Origin: Chalara sp. BL73
Lineage: Eukaryota; Ascomycota; Leotiomycetes; Helotiales
Assembly (NCBI GenBank): GCA_918026815.1
Contig: CAKJVC010000088.1
Location: 1,488,001-1,552,000 of the forward strand
Reading direction: 5' to 3'
Length of the DNA stretch: 64,000 nucleotides
The notes under the pieces are model-generated. The model saw only the letters and a list, made by a program, of their open reading frames with translations. It ran no database searches and was not told the DNA's origin. Shown here one piece after another: positions 46,996 to 58,755 of this stretch. The position numbers were made by a program, and so were the translations under genes. Each line of letters opens with the position of its first letter. The first letter of the stretch is position 1.

Positions 46996-49009
46996 TCAAT
47001 ACTGTAAGCCGCCAAAGCTATTGCTTCTCACAAGAGCACCTTCACTGCTCCTCCTAGGGCGCTCCGAGCCTTCTTCGACATATCCTTCGGGAAGATCAAC
47101 CTCGTCTTTAATTCTAGATGTGAGGAAGGCTGCCATGAGTGTTGATATTCCGCCTCCAGCGAGTACAATGGAGAAGCTATGATCGCCAGGGGTCCCTCGT
47201 GGCTTTTGCAGGAACTTAAACACTATGCTGGAAAGAATGGTAGCAAGTATCTGAGGTGTTGCGATTGCCATATTGTGTAGTCCAAGTATAACACCTAGCT
47301 TAGTTAGAAAGGAGTCTTAATAAAGAAGCGAATGAGCATACCAGCTTGATCGTCAGAGGCATCTGTATTAATGCCCCTGGATCGCCGCAACGCATCGCGT
47401 TTGCTAACTTCGGCACTTATGATGGCGAATGGAGCCCAAAGTGTCATAGCCCATGATATTCCAACAGTACCGATGATTGCAGTCGCACCACCGACACTTC
47501 GCACAAAGAGTGTGGAGAACATGCAACCTGCAAATATCAGGTGAGCTAATAACCATGCTCGGCGTAACGTAAGCCAGGGAATCACGAGACTATCGAGAAA
47601 TCGTGCTGTAAACCGTTCAGTGCTGGTAGTATAGCTTTTCTGAGAGCGATCCGATGAGGTAGCGGTCACGTCGTAAGTTGGCTGAATAAGGAATGGAACG
47701 AGTAAGTTCGTTGCCAACGAGATTATGGCGTATATAAGGAGAGCAAATGTTCCGACCCTGGTAGCTTTCTCATAGAGTTCATGGATCTCAGCTGGGGTCA
47801 TGTTCGGATTTGCCTTCAAATATGGCTGCACATATATGTCCCCAACGTAAGAACTCGAGTAAAAGAGCTGAGGGAAGAAGCCGATCCATGCAAAAAACTG
47901 AACTTCACAGACTTTTCTGGTCTGGGGCGGTAGTCGCCGTATTGATTTGACAATTTGCTTGAAGAAAGCGATCAAGCCTGCCTGGCTAGTCGCCGGTGGA
48001 GCCTCAAGACTTGCATCTCTTTCACGAACTGTGGACAAACTAAGTGTCACAGTGCTTGTCAATGCTATACTAGCTATAGCGCATAGTATCTGAAACTGTG
48101 TTTTTCCCAGAATCCAAAAATGCTTAGGCAGGTTAATATACCCAGCGACATATCCAAAGATGTTGCCCACGCCCACGGCTCTGCTAGCCATAGAATTCGC
48201 AGACTCTACTAATTTTAGCAAAAATATTATGTGTAATATAATAACATACCTTGCTGGTGGCTGGGACAGCAATCCAGAATGTAAGCTCTAATGGCGGCTT
48301 GTACTATTGGAGATTAGCAAGGTCTACCAAGAACTACTCAGCACATACCAGTATTGATCGCAATGTCTACAATATATATAAACAAAACTGCAAACACGAT
48401 GATTGCGGTTTTCACGCCTTCGGATTCACGATCGGCTCCAAATAATGACAGAAATCCACCTACGATCTCTCTTGCCCAGGACAGACCGAGGAGAGACAGG
48501 ACAGTTGAGATCGTTCCGACAACCATGAACGGCGCTCGTTTGCCCCACCGGGAACGACAGTTGTCGCTGAGGATGCCAATATAAGGTTGGACCAAGGCTC
48601 CGGACAGTGGTCCCGCTATCCAAACCATGGCCATTAAAGATTTTGTCAACCCTAGTGACAGTAAATAAGGTGTACCATTGGACAATTCTGCGGCCCAAGC
48701 AAGTTGTAATCCACCAATGCTAATAGTCAAGAGTATCATATACCATGTACTCTTGCTCTCAGTGAAATCATCGTGGCTGTCGGATACCAGTCGACTAACA
48801 ATAAGCCCTTCCTCCTCCTCATCTTCATTTAGAGTTGGTGAAAGCAGGGGCGATTCCTCGTTTAAAGATTTGCTGGACTGGTCGTTCGTGATGTTTGCTG
48901 GGGGTCCGTTCGAAGTCTCGCCAGGTGGAGTTTGAGGTGGCTTCAGCTTCGGTTTCCCCCCGGATCGAGACCCTGAACTCCCTGTCAAAGACTCTCCATC
49001 GTCCGCCAT
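46996..49009 (-). CDS. sucrose/alpha-glucoside proton symporter (MFS, GPH-like)
   Basis: Four exons, 49009-48349, 48303-48250, 48205-47342 and 47294-46996; 625 aa; introns of 45, 44 and 47 bp. After a 90-residue acidic, Pro/Ser-rich cytosolic leader, the first membrane segments read LLTISIGGLQLAWAAELSNG and TPYLLSLGLTKSLMAMVWIA, then RWGKRAPFMVVG, the sugar-porter loop motif. This is the layout of S. pombe Sut1 and plant SUT carriers. Exon 2 supplies QAAIRAYILDCCPSHQQ. Its acceptor is a tandem TAGTAG that gives either HQQ-E-SANS or HQQ-VE-SANS; the E form fits the family best. Plasma-membrane uptake of sucrose, maltose or similar disaccharides with H+ is inferred. Divergently placed against the NHX gene. 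Confidence 0.88.
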
Positions 49010-50002
49010 AATTCACAGCAGCTACAAATTTGCGCTTTTCTCCCAAGGATAATCACCAGATATAATATATTTCGGGTACAAGTTGAAGATAAAAAGGTGC
49101 GGCAGTGGGGCGTTCAAAACGAACGACTCCTGCAAGGTCTTTAATTTCATATTAGTCTCACTATGATGTCGCCCGCTCCTTGCACGGGCACATACCTATC
49201 GTGGGCTCATGAGATACTATCCATCACGAGGACTGAAGTACGCGTGCAGGAGGACAGAAATCGGAGGACCGATGATGCCGAGAACAGGAGCTGTTGAAGG
49301 ACTGAGAAACCCTGGCCTTGAGATTCTCCCAAACATGCAATTTCAGGCTAATAATGAGGGGAAAGAGAGTCTTTAGGAGTAATTCAAAGGGAAGGGATGC
49401 AGTTTGCGATTTTCAGTGCTTGTGATGGATGATGATGCATGTTGTCCTGGGTCGCAGTTCAGGCGGCTTAGCGGCCGCGAGCACCGCTACGTCGTAATGC
49501 CACGGTAGAGCACAGAACATCCATGTCGGCAAGGCACCTGGTGATGAGCGCTGACTTTGGGCTTCGGATCCGCGTCTGGCGGCGGGAAATGGACTTGGCG
49601 GAATATACATGTACTGTACTTGATAACAAACCACGCTTTGAGACACTTTGGGTGGAAAAGGCCTAATTCGTTAGTGGTACCCCTTTTTATTGCATAGCTA
49701 GTTGGAAAAAAAAAAGAACACATCTTCTGCTCAAACTATCGATCTATCAGCGCCACAACCCCAGGCTCTAGCTGAGAGGCAAGGTTAAAGGTACACATTT
49801 GGTTGCCTTCCAACTCCACCATAGCCGATCCATAAGCACGTCGCACTCGTTGCACCGCAAAACCTCAACCTCAACCTCGCGATCATCGCAACAATTACAT
49901 GTGTTCTCCCTCTTCTTCCCACTGCTCAGTCTTGAGCGACACCACCACATTAAAGAACCGCCTATTCCCGCCGCGAACCTGAGTCGAGCGTCGAATTGCA
50001 AG
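49010..50002. promoter_or_regulatory. shared divergent promoter region
   Basis: About 1 kb separates the ATGs of the sugar carrier (minus) and the Na+/H+ exchanger (plus). It contains no supported gene. Pyrimidine/CT-rich and CTCAACCTCAACC-like leader sequence precedes the exchanger ATG. The frame upstream of the exchanger ATG (from 49799) is probably leader. Confidence 0.45.
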
Positions 50003-52177
50003 ATGTCTTCAAAGGTGTCTGCAGCAATCGCTGGCGCAGCATTCGAGCTTCTGCGTGAGCGGCCTAGTATCAGCTCTAGATTGCAAAAATAACTGACTAT
50101 CCCTGCAGGAAGACAATCGGAAGATGATGATCCAGAGGGTATGAGAATAGCTATCGACTAGCAGGAGCTAATTGGTAAACTAACTTGGATAGGACCTGAT
50201 TCCTCACAACGGGAGCGGTTCTCATCATGGGCTCTCTTCATAATGATAATGCTGCTCATCACGGCACTCTTCACAAGTTACCTGCTGCAACAGAAGAAGG
50301 TGGAAGCAGTACATGAAACGGTCATCTCGATTTTTGCTGGTAGGACAACACCTTAGCATGGCCAGGATAAACTAACCAGCCGCAGGCATGACAATTGGAT
50401 TAGGACTTCGAGTAAGTGGCTGGACATTGATACAAAACCTCGTCAGCTTCGACTACCAGATATTCTTCAATCTCCTTCTGCCTCCGATTATTCTCGCATC
50501 AGGATATGAATTACATCAGGCCAATTTCTTCCGCAACATAGGAGCAATATTGACCTTCGCATTTGCTGGGACATTCATATCTGCTATTGTTCTTGGGATA
50601 ATTCTGTGGCTTTACACTCGCATTCCCTTTGATGGTTTCTCATTGACCTTCGTGGATGCCATTTCTGTTGGAGCTACCTTGTCAGCTACGGATCCTGTGA
50701 CGATTCTTGCCATATTCAACACCTATAAAGTTGATCCAAAACTCTACACAATTATCTTTGGAGAATCTATCCTCAACGATGCAGTCGCCATTGTGTTATT
50801 TGAGACTGCGCAAAGATATAAGGAGGGAGGCAAAGCTGGTACGCTTGGCGTTCTTCAACTCCTTGAAGGTATCGGTATCTTCTTGATGGTCTTCTTCGGA
50901 AGTTTGCTCATCGGAGTTTTGATTGGTATTGGAACTGCATTGTGGTTGAAATATACCTATGTTCGCAGATTTCCCAAGATCGAGAGTTGTTTGATTGTGT
51001 TGATTGCATATGCCAGCTACTTCTTCTCTAATGGGTTGCATATGTCAGGTATTGTCACACGGCCTTTTATTGCATAGCCAGCTAACAAACTCCAGGAATT
51101 GTCACCCTCCTGTTTTGTGGAATCACACTTAAGCATTACGCATATTACAATATGTCTCGCCGAACACAGCTCACGACGAAGTACCTTTTCCAAGTTCTCT
51201 CGCAGTTGTCGGAGAATTTTATATTCATCTATCTGGGCCTCTCATTATTCACGGAGAGCAAGCTGGAATTCAAGCCATTACTGATCATCATGACTGTGAT
51301 CAGTATCTGCATCGCACGATGGTGTGCTGTATTTCCACTTTCTCGAGCTATTAATTGGTTCATTAGATATCGGGCGAAGAGGAAGGGCAAAGATGTTGCA
51401 GATGAGATACCATATAGCTACCAAGCGATGCTCTTTTGGGCAGGCCTCCGAGGAGCTGTCGGAGTGGCGTTAGCAGCAGGAATGACAGGTCCAAATAGGT
51501 GGGCATTAAAAGCTACAGTATTGGTTGTGGTGGTGCTCACAGTGATCATATTTGGTGGAACGACTGCCCGTATGCTCGAAATACTTGGCATAAAGACGGG
51601 TGTGGTAGAGGAAATCGACAGTGATGATGAGTTCGATATTGAGGCTGTCACGGGAGGCTCATACTACAAACATCAGGGGACAGGAATTGGTAATTATCCA
51701 CGAAACGGTTCGGTGGCTCTCGATGGCCTACGAAGCAATCATGGCAGAGTAGGGGAACAAAGCTCATTTGTCAGTGGGCACCAAAGTCCGAATGCCAGAC
51801 CTTCTAGTCTGAACCGGAAAAACTCTAGTTCGAACCGCAACGGTAGGAGAGGAGATTCTGAAGCCCAGCTAGAATTACTACATGGAGATACGGAATCAGA
51901 TATCGACAGCGACACCTCTGATCTGCCACCGGCAGTCAGACGTCCCTCGTCACGACAAACTCTTGCCCCGGAGATTGCTGCCCCATACCCCACATCCGGC
52001 AGCGTATCCCACGAAACACCACACATTACGGCAGCTGGAGCGATAAATTCGCTCCTACATGGGACCGCTGAAGACCAAGCTGCGTGGTTCAAGCAGTTAG
52101 ATGAGGGCTTTATCAAACCAAAGCTCCTCCTAGATGGTGGCAAGGGACCTCATGCAGGCCCTAGTGGCGGTCAATAA
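50003..52177 (+). CDS. NHX1: NHX-type Na+(K+)/H+ exchanger
   Basis: Five exons, 50003-50054, 50109-50138, 50193-50339, 50386-51048 and 51096-52177; introns of 54, 54, 46 and 47 bp, all in phase; 657 aa. CPA1-family hallmarks are the amiloride-site motif FFNLLLPPIIL (about 103), SATDPVTILAIF (about 176-187), and the transport Asn-Asp pair in ESILNDAVAIVLFE (about 207-208). GLRGAVGVALAAG lies near the end of the membrane domain. About 10-12 membrane segments are visible. The 170-residue cytosolic tail is Ser-rich and acidic. Family members of this form sit in late endosomes/vacuole or trans-Golgi and exchange cytosolic Na+ or K+ for luminal H+, controlling organelle pH and salt tolerance. The tiny 30-bp second exon codes for an acidic SEDDDPEG stretch. 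Confidence 0.95.
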
Positions 52178-53058
52178 TTTAATGGTTAAGGGACGAACGG
52201 TTGGCTGGGCATTGGCGGAGTTTGGGTGTATAACATATACTTGCATGTCTGTGTGTTCGCATAAATAGATCACTTGCACCCCACCTTCTTCCATGAGGTG
52301 GATGTCTCTCCATCAGTAGAGAGAATCGATACCAGGCTCAAGTTGGAGCTCTGGCTTCTTGTCATCATTCATCAGGCACCTTTGAGTCGCGGTTTTATTG
52401 TTTTGAACCTGTATGTATGAAACCAATGAAGCCAACTGCAATACGGATGACATAGTTATTATGAGCATTCATTGTTCGAATTCTTTACAATAAGCTGGGG
52501 CACAGAAACCCATTCCATATGTCGCTGCATCTTTTCTTCCTTCAAGAAGATTTTGAATTCTCCCGTTCAGCAGCTCAACCATAGTGGAATGACTCTACCA
52601 GACGTCAAAGTATCCGTGACCTTCAATTCATCATCCTTATCATTTTATAAGCCGACACAAAATATCGAGACAAATATTCATATGCCCCAGACTTTACAAA
52701 GACTGCCTTCTTCACTTTACCTTGTAATAGGCTCACTTGAAGAACAAAGATACGATTCCTCGGAAGCAAAATTGTGTTCTTGTACAACCCTGAGGAAGCT
52801 ATCGTACTCCCGATTGGTCACCAAAGTGTCGGAGCCCGACGCATACCTATACCCCGACCCGATTATATCTCCCTAAAAGCAATGTTTTAAATTCGTTCCT
52901 ATGGCTATATCTGGAGTTCCCTCATTTATAAAACATATCTATATACACCGAGTTTTCGATTTTAGTCGTGATTTATCTGACCCTCCTTTCCAGCCTCTCT
53001 ATCCCGTAGCCTTAAGCCTAAGTATTCATTTCAAAAGGAGAAACTTGAGATCTTAAAG
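52178..53058. other. intergenic, no gene
   Basis: 3' flank of the exchanger and 5' flank of the ABM gene. The frame at 52472-52876 has no family features. Confidence 0.45.
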
Positions 53059-53571
53059 ATGGCGGCTCCAAAGCCCTCGTTGTCGGTGCAAGTCACGATC
53101 ACGGTTGCCCCCGAGAACGTGGATAAGTTCTTGGAGGCGCTACGGCCGACGTTCGAGGCTGTGACGAGGGAGCCGTTGAATACGTTCTTCGAGGTCTATC
53201 ATGATCCCAAGAAGCCGGGGGTTTTCAAGCTTGTGGAGCATTGGGATGCGGATGTGGGATATATGATGGGCGTAAGTTCTCTGCATTTCCCCCTTCGTAT
53301 ATTTTTGCTTGAAATGGGGCCATAGTTCTCAAGTTCAGAGGAAACTAGTTAGACAGACGGAGTCCAGCGGAATAGATGGGGCAGGCGAGAGAAGATAAAG
53401 GGCTGACGCTGGATTGTGACGTAGGTGCAATTGAAGAAGGATTATTATAAGCCGTACCATGCAGTTGTTGATCCATTATTCTTAAAGCCGCTTGAGGTGG
53501 AAATTTATAGTCGCTTTCCGGGGAATGAATGGGTTAGTGTGAGGAAGGAGGCGTATCCTGGACGGGACTAG
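53059..53571 (+). CDS. antibiotic biosynthesis monooxygenase (ABM) fold protein
   Basis: Exons 53059-53271 and 53425-53571 flank a 153-bp intron (GTAAGT...GTAG), long for this window; 119 aa. The dimeric alpha+beta barrel ABM pattern is clear: SLSVQVTITVAPENVDKFLE, then FFEVYHDPKKPGVFKLVEHW, then the helix before the splice and VQLKKDYYKPYHAVVDPLF. Small ABM proteins act as cofactor-free monooxygenases on quinol-like substrates or as detoxifying enzymes; the substrate here is unknown. Cytosolic, with no signal peptide. Confidence 0.86.
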
Positions 53572-54874
53572 ATCGTTGCATCTTCTTGAGGGGCCGTCTT
53601 GAAGGTACGGGATGGGCTTTGCTTTGGCTTTCAAGAGAGGATGATGCCATTGCACGGCCTTTTTGTATAAGCTTATAGTTGCAGATGGCGAGGCTTTTTT
53701 GTATTAGAAATGGGACAAAAAGCAAAAAGTTAGGAAAGTCTCATGCGTGGATATGTGACAATCTGCTAAAAGTAACAAAGAGTGTGCCTTGAACCAGATG
53801 GATACATCCGTAATAGCTTGTTGTCAGGGGAGGAATTGTATTCGGATTACGTTCTGCAGAGACTTGCAACTGCTACGGTAGGAGGTAGGGTCAAGCTTGA
53901 AGTGGTGACCAGAGGAACAGCCGTATTGGGGAGCTAGCAAAATAGATGACCGAGTTGCAAAGGCGTGAATGGAAATCAATAAATTCTGGTCGGCGATAGT
54001 TAGCTAAAATTTGTCATCAGAAAGAAAGGACCCAATGCTTTTCGGGAATCTGCATAATGAAGCGGAAAAGTGCCTTACTGGTTTTGATATTACTAGAGGC
54101 GAGCAAGTTTACGTTGAATAATGCTAGCACAACCGTTGCGCAAATATAGAAGGACATCATGCTCGGAAAGACTTGGTATCAAGGCAGCCTCCCCTAGAAG
54201 ATCCAGAAGTATTGAGCGTGGGTGTAGTGCCGTATCGCTGATTCCGGAACCTTGAGCAAAGGAAATTCCGATTTTTGACGCTCAATATGGGGCCTTGGGT
54301 ATGGCAAACTCATGGCCAGCACATGGCATGAACCTCATCCGGACGCAGCGATGAACTTGGATGCACCTTGCTGCAGATCCAGGTTGCATTGCATATGGAC
54401 ACTCCATCAATTGGACGTGGTGCATACATGCATTCCAATTTTGCTGGCATGGTTACACAGAAGGCGTTGATAGCGCTGGTGTTCTCCATCAGAAATTGGG
54501 GGCCGGAACGGGGCACGCCCAAGCTGACTCTACCGAGTATTATGGAGTATATATATGAGATTCTATTCGAGAGTGATGAAGCTACGACCCGAGAGTACGC
54601 TTATAAGACGAAACGGAAGGGATAACTTGATATTGGCGAAGAATCTGATAGCTTGAGCGGTTGTTCCAGCTGGGTTTGCTTTCTGCCTTGTGCTCAGTTC
54701 TACAACTAGAGGTGCCAGATTACCAGCAGATAACCGTCGAGTTCTCTAGATGTGGTAGACTCTGCATCTCATGCCCCAGTTATCTCCACCTGTTTAGTGT
54801 TTTGGAGCAAAGACGCTCTTGCAGTCCGTGAATTTAATGTCCAGACCAATAAAATCGTTGTTAATTACCGATGT
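53572..54874. other. intergenic, no firm gene
   Basis: A plus-strand frame at 54368-54625 (VALHMDTPSIGRGAYMHSNF ...) looks somewhat protein-like but has no start context, splice partner or family. Otherwise nothing. Confidence 0.4.
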
Positions 54875-55126
54875 TCAAGATATATACTTCGGGGGATAAA
54901 TATATGCAGGTGGCGGTTCGGCAATGGCGTCTACTTCCATCCAATCTTCCCCAATTACCTCACCATCCTCTCCGGTATTTCCTTCTTCAGCATTGCGTAT
55001 CTGCATATCCATTCTTTCATCCTCCTCGATGCTTCTCCCCTCCGCATACTGCTCAGTACCCACGCAGCCGAGCACAATGAGTGCAACGAAGAATATCATG
55101 AAGAAATTTGATGTGCTGCTTCCCAT
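54875..55126 (-). CDS. small signal-anchored acidic protein with PPxY motif
   Basis: A single exon of 83 codons from the ATG at 55126. The N-terminus MGSSTSNFFMIFFVALIVLG is a strong signal peptide or membrane anchor. The rest is acidic (EEDERMD, EDGEVIGEDWMEVD) and ends AEPPPAYIYPPKYIS, with one clear PPxY motif (PPAY) of the type bound by WW domains of Rsp5-like ubiquitin ligases. No family recognised. It sits downstream of PBN1 on the same strand. The ordered architecture favours a real gene, but a single short ORF could be chance. Confidence 0.42.
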   Translation of the reverse strand: MGSSTSNFFMIFFVALIVLGCVGTEQYAEGRSIEEDERMDMQIRNAEEGNTGEDGEVIGEDWMEVDAIAEPPPAYIYPPKYIS

Positions 55127-55708
55127 ATTGTTGTGTGTAGGCTGTGAGCTCTAGTAAAATGATCCACCGGTATCGCATCGTCTGTTCGCAAGATGTTGGA
55201 TGCTATTGTCAATTCTAGGAATACTAATGTGTCCGGACGGAAATACTTTGGCTAGTCTCAACCACTCATCTGTATCGTACTTAATTACTGATAGCCCCCA
55301 TTGCGCTCGGGATCTAATCTCATCCCATTGTTTGACTCTCCACCTTAGTTGATAAGTCATAGCACTAATCCACTTAAACGATACTGATCTGAGTTAGTAA
55401 TGGCATTAGACATTTTCAACCGATGGCTTTATTTTCTAACCTTGAATAATTCCGCATTCTAGGCGTGAAAGAACGTAACCTAAGTAAAGCTTGATGGAAG
55501 TGAGTTGCGTGACAGATGTGCGTCATTTCCCGATAATTTTGACGCATGGGAAAGGAATTTGAAGAACTTGATGGGATGATGGGAATAACTCTTCCGGTGG
55601 AAATCCTGTAGAGATTGACCTTACTGTGCATGTAAGAACTGGTTAAAGTACTAGCTTGCATAGCAAGAATGGATATCATTATGCATATGAGACTACTGGC
55701 CTGACCTT
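55127..55708. other. 3' flank of PBN1
   Basis: No supported gene. The frame at 55416-55712 overlaps the PBN1 stop and lacks family features. Confidence 0.45.
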
Positions 55709-57279
55709 TCATTGCCTCTTCTTCTCATCTACTTTGGTATTCAAGCCTTTGTAGCCATTCTTATTCCAAACTCTAAGTAATGTCCAAATCACCCATAGAA
55801 ATCCTAAGAGGACTACACCAGCAGTGCCAACCTCTACATATTTGCTCCGATCTAAATCCAATACTGGCACGCTAATAGTATTGAACAGTCTCCCTGCTGT
55901 GGGTGATATATGATAAAACATAGTCTTGGGCCCAAATAGTCCGTCATATCCAATATTGACTCTATCAAATGGGTTAATAGGGAATTTGCTTCCCTCGTCG
56001 GCGACACACGCCCAGAAAACGACTGGATATGGAACTTCTATTTGTGATATACCAGACGTCTCGAAAGTAGGAAGTAGATATCGAAGATGTAATGGTATGG
56101 CTGCGGTCCAGGTGTGACTGCCTGCGGCTGGTGGTGCTAGCTCAAGTAGAACAGATGACCCCCATATATCCATGGTATAAGCCGGAGCTTCAAGATCAAC
56201 GGATGCAGTCACATAATGTATAGCAGTCAGATTTTTGGACGCTAGAAATAGCGGGTCTGATAGTTGGTATTTGTCTACAAATATTGTTCGAGGAAGTGAG
56301 AGGTGTGCATGTAAAGAGCAGGCTCGTTCCTCTGTCGGTGGAGTGCTAGAACTTATTTGTACTTGTAGCGTAGGATGAAGCCCTGTAGGTTCAAGAAAGG
56401 AAGCTGAGAATGTAGATTGTAGAGGATGGTGTCGTGCAGGAAACGAGAATAGTGTGGGTTTCGGCTTGGTATCTTCCCCAACCACTGTAAGAAACCCTCC
56501 TAACGATAGCTCTTCTGGTTCTCTGGGAGCCTCCACGGATAGAACTCCGACCTCAAGACGGTCTTTTTCAGAAATTCCTTCTATATTCAAGTTTTGTATC
56601 CGTGGTGCCCAAAATGCTGTGATTGTGAGCGCATGGGAGATTGTATCGAAATCAAAATCGACTGAGGATGCGTCGAGTAGACTCGTGACGCGAACAAGAC
56701 ATGCTGGCCGATTGTTATAGCACAGCTTATGTTTAGAATACTCGACAAAATCTTTGAGGTTCTCCAAGGGCTGGTAATATTGTGCTGCGGCGGATTGCGA
56801 GAATCGTTCGGCGGGAAGTTTCGTGAAAGATTGCTGTCCTGAGTCAATTCTAGTTCTCGGGATAATTCAAGGACCCTACTTCAGGCGACAGACAGTCGAG
56901 GTCTCCGAAGACTTTCTTTAAAGCAGGACACAATAACTGTCTAAAGTAGGTTAACCCGTTTCTGCTACATTTCCAATGTTACATACGAGTTATTGCTGCC
57001 ACGTTGTGCTGTGTAGAAAAGATGAAGGCCAGGAGAGAGTCGCGACACAAGTGGCGCAATAGTATCGAAAGAGTTTGGGCTGATCCATCTGATGTGTAAC
57101 TCATGGCTGACCTTTAAGACTCTGTATAGCTCCTGGGGAAGGTCATCAAATGCAAATGTAACTCGATCTTCGCGGGCCGCCTTGATCTCTTCGGTTGATA
57201 TTGAAGCTTTCGTGACTTTTAGCAGCTGAGGATCAATCGAGTCATGGGGCTCTTGTAGAAAAGTAATTCGTTGGCGCAT
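55709..57279 (-). CDS. PBN1: PBN1/PIG-X, GPI-mannosyltransferase I subunit
   Basis: Three exons, 57279-56987, 56940-56880 and 56833-55709, with two 46-bp introns in phase; 492 aa. The start at MRQRITFLQEPHDSIDPQLL matches how these proteins begin; an ATG 36 bp upstream is possible. The middle exon gives QLLCPALKKVFGDLDCLSPE, and the next begins QSFTKLPAERFSQSAAAQYY. The lumenal domain has FDTISHALTITAFW and QIEVPYPVVFWACVADEG, and one membrane segment lies near the C-terminus (GTAGVVLLGFLWVIWTLL), followed by a short basic tail ending KKRQ. PBN1 is the ER partner that stabilises the Gpi14 mannosyltransferase, which adds the first mannose to GPI precursors. Confidence 0.88.
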
Positions 57280-58755
57280 CTTGTAGAGCTGGGTAAGGAA
57301 TGACGTTCTCTTCATCGTCGCTGATAGAGCATCTGGCAGAATCAGAAGTTAAGCTAATATTGGAAAGTGGTGAGTAATCATACACGTGACGAGTTACGTT
57401 CTTCCTCCGTGCTCTTTCGCTTTAGCTGAGAAGGTCTGAGAATCTAAATACAAAAATTGATGATATGTTCATGATTAAGATATCTAGAGGCATGTGATAG
57501 TCAGGTTAGCTCGTCTCAGTTTGATAAACGTTGGTCTTGGAGGCATAATATGAAGCAAACCTATCCGATCTCCAAGGCGAATTCCACTTGACCTGAAGTC
57601 GATATACTTTATATACTATGATTTTCAGTTTTAGTCGGGAAAAATCTTGGCTGTTTGTGTTAAGGCTATTTAGGCCCGTCTATCTCCTAGGCATATATTA
57701 TAGACAAATCTACCTGGAATGAGGCCAGAAGTAAGTGATATTGCATGTTGAACTGAAGATCTATTACTTGATTAAGTCCCCAACGTTTCAGATGAGTTGA
57801 TAGATTGGGCTTTTAGAAGATGAAACACGGCACATGATCTCAGCATACCTGGGAAACTTTCTGTTTCTGGGTAGATTCAAAGAATGATGTTGCTGACAAT
57901 GTACCGCTCAATACAGTCATCAAGTGCATCTATACATAGACGACGCAATGAATATTTGAGGGCATGGGTTGAGAAAACTCACTAAGTGTTGTGGTCGTGA
58001 ACTTAATACGTGATATTCCGCACCGCAGAACGATATGCGAGCAGCTTTGGGCCAACATTTGAACTGGGAAGCCTTTCTTAATGCCTTCGCAATTGACAAG
58101 GAGTACGGTGTTGGAGTAGTTGGCCTCAAACACCCCTGTCACCTGCCAAGACGCATCAATATTTTCATTTCCTGCACGCAAACTCGACATGAATCAACAC
58201 GATACTATCCGACCCAACTTTACACCGGCATCCCAATTCTATCTCGACTCGTCCGTAATCGAGAAAAGTCATAATTGAAGATTAATATTTAAGAACACGA
58301 GGCATCAAACCTGGAAAATACCCTCTGTCAACTTCCGCCGCGCAAGGAATAAGCATCTCGGGCTACGGGCGTGCATCAGCCAATCAAAGGTCAGTTTTCG
58401 CTTAGTTCATTCGAAGCAGCAGGACTGAATTTCTTGCTATTGTCAAAAGAACAATCCCAATGCCGTCCTATTGAGCATCAATATCTCATATCGTCTCTCC
58501 GATGCCATGCGCTAACTCATCCACAATAGTTCTCTCAGCCATTCCTCAAGAATCGTATCCTGGAGAACTTAAAACCACACATTTTGGTTGTCGCAACCTT
58601 TCTTTCACGCCCATCTTGTCGACTTCTGGCACGTAACATACAGACTCTCCTTTCGTCGCCTTTTGAGCAAGCTTAGTTCCTTCGGGTTACGGCCTTTCAG
58701 TCCATCAATCAATAATTCTCCTTCCCTTAATTACTTTGGTTCCATTTCCGCAAAC
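57280..58755. other. divergent intergenic region
   Basis: No supported gene; 5' flanks of PBN1 (minus) and the RGG-box gene (plus). The frame from 58588 continues in phase into the RGG gene, but its ATG at 58756 looks like the real start. Confidence 0.5.

Noticed and set aside
49799..50092. Upstream extension of the Na+/H+ exchanger start
   Set aside because: The frame runs through CT-rich leader sequence; the ATG at 50003 fits the family length and leads directly to a consensus donor.
54368..54625. Plus-strand 85-codon frame starting in MLQIQVALHMD
   Set aside because: Somewhat protein-like, but it starts with TTG, has no splice partner and no family.
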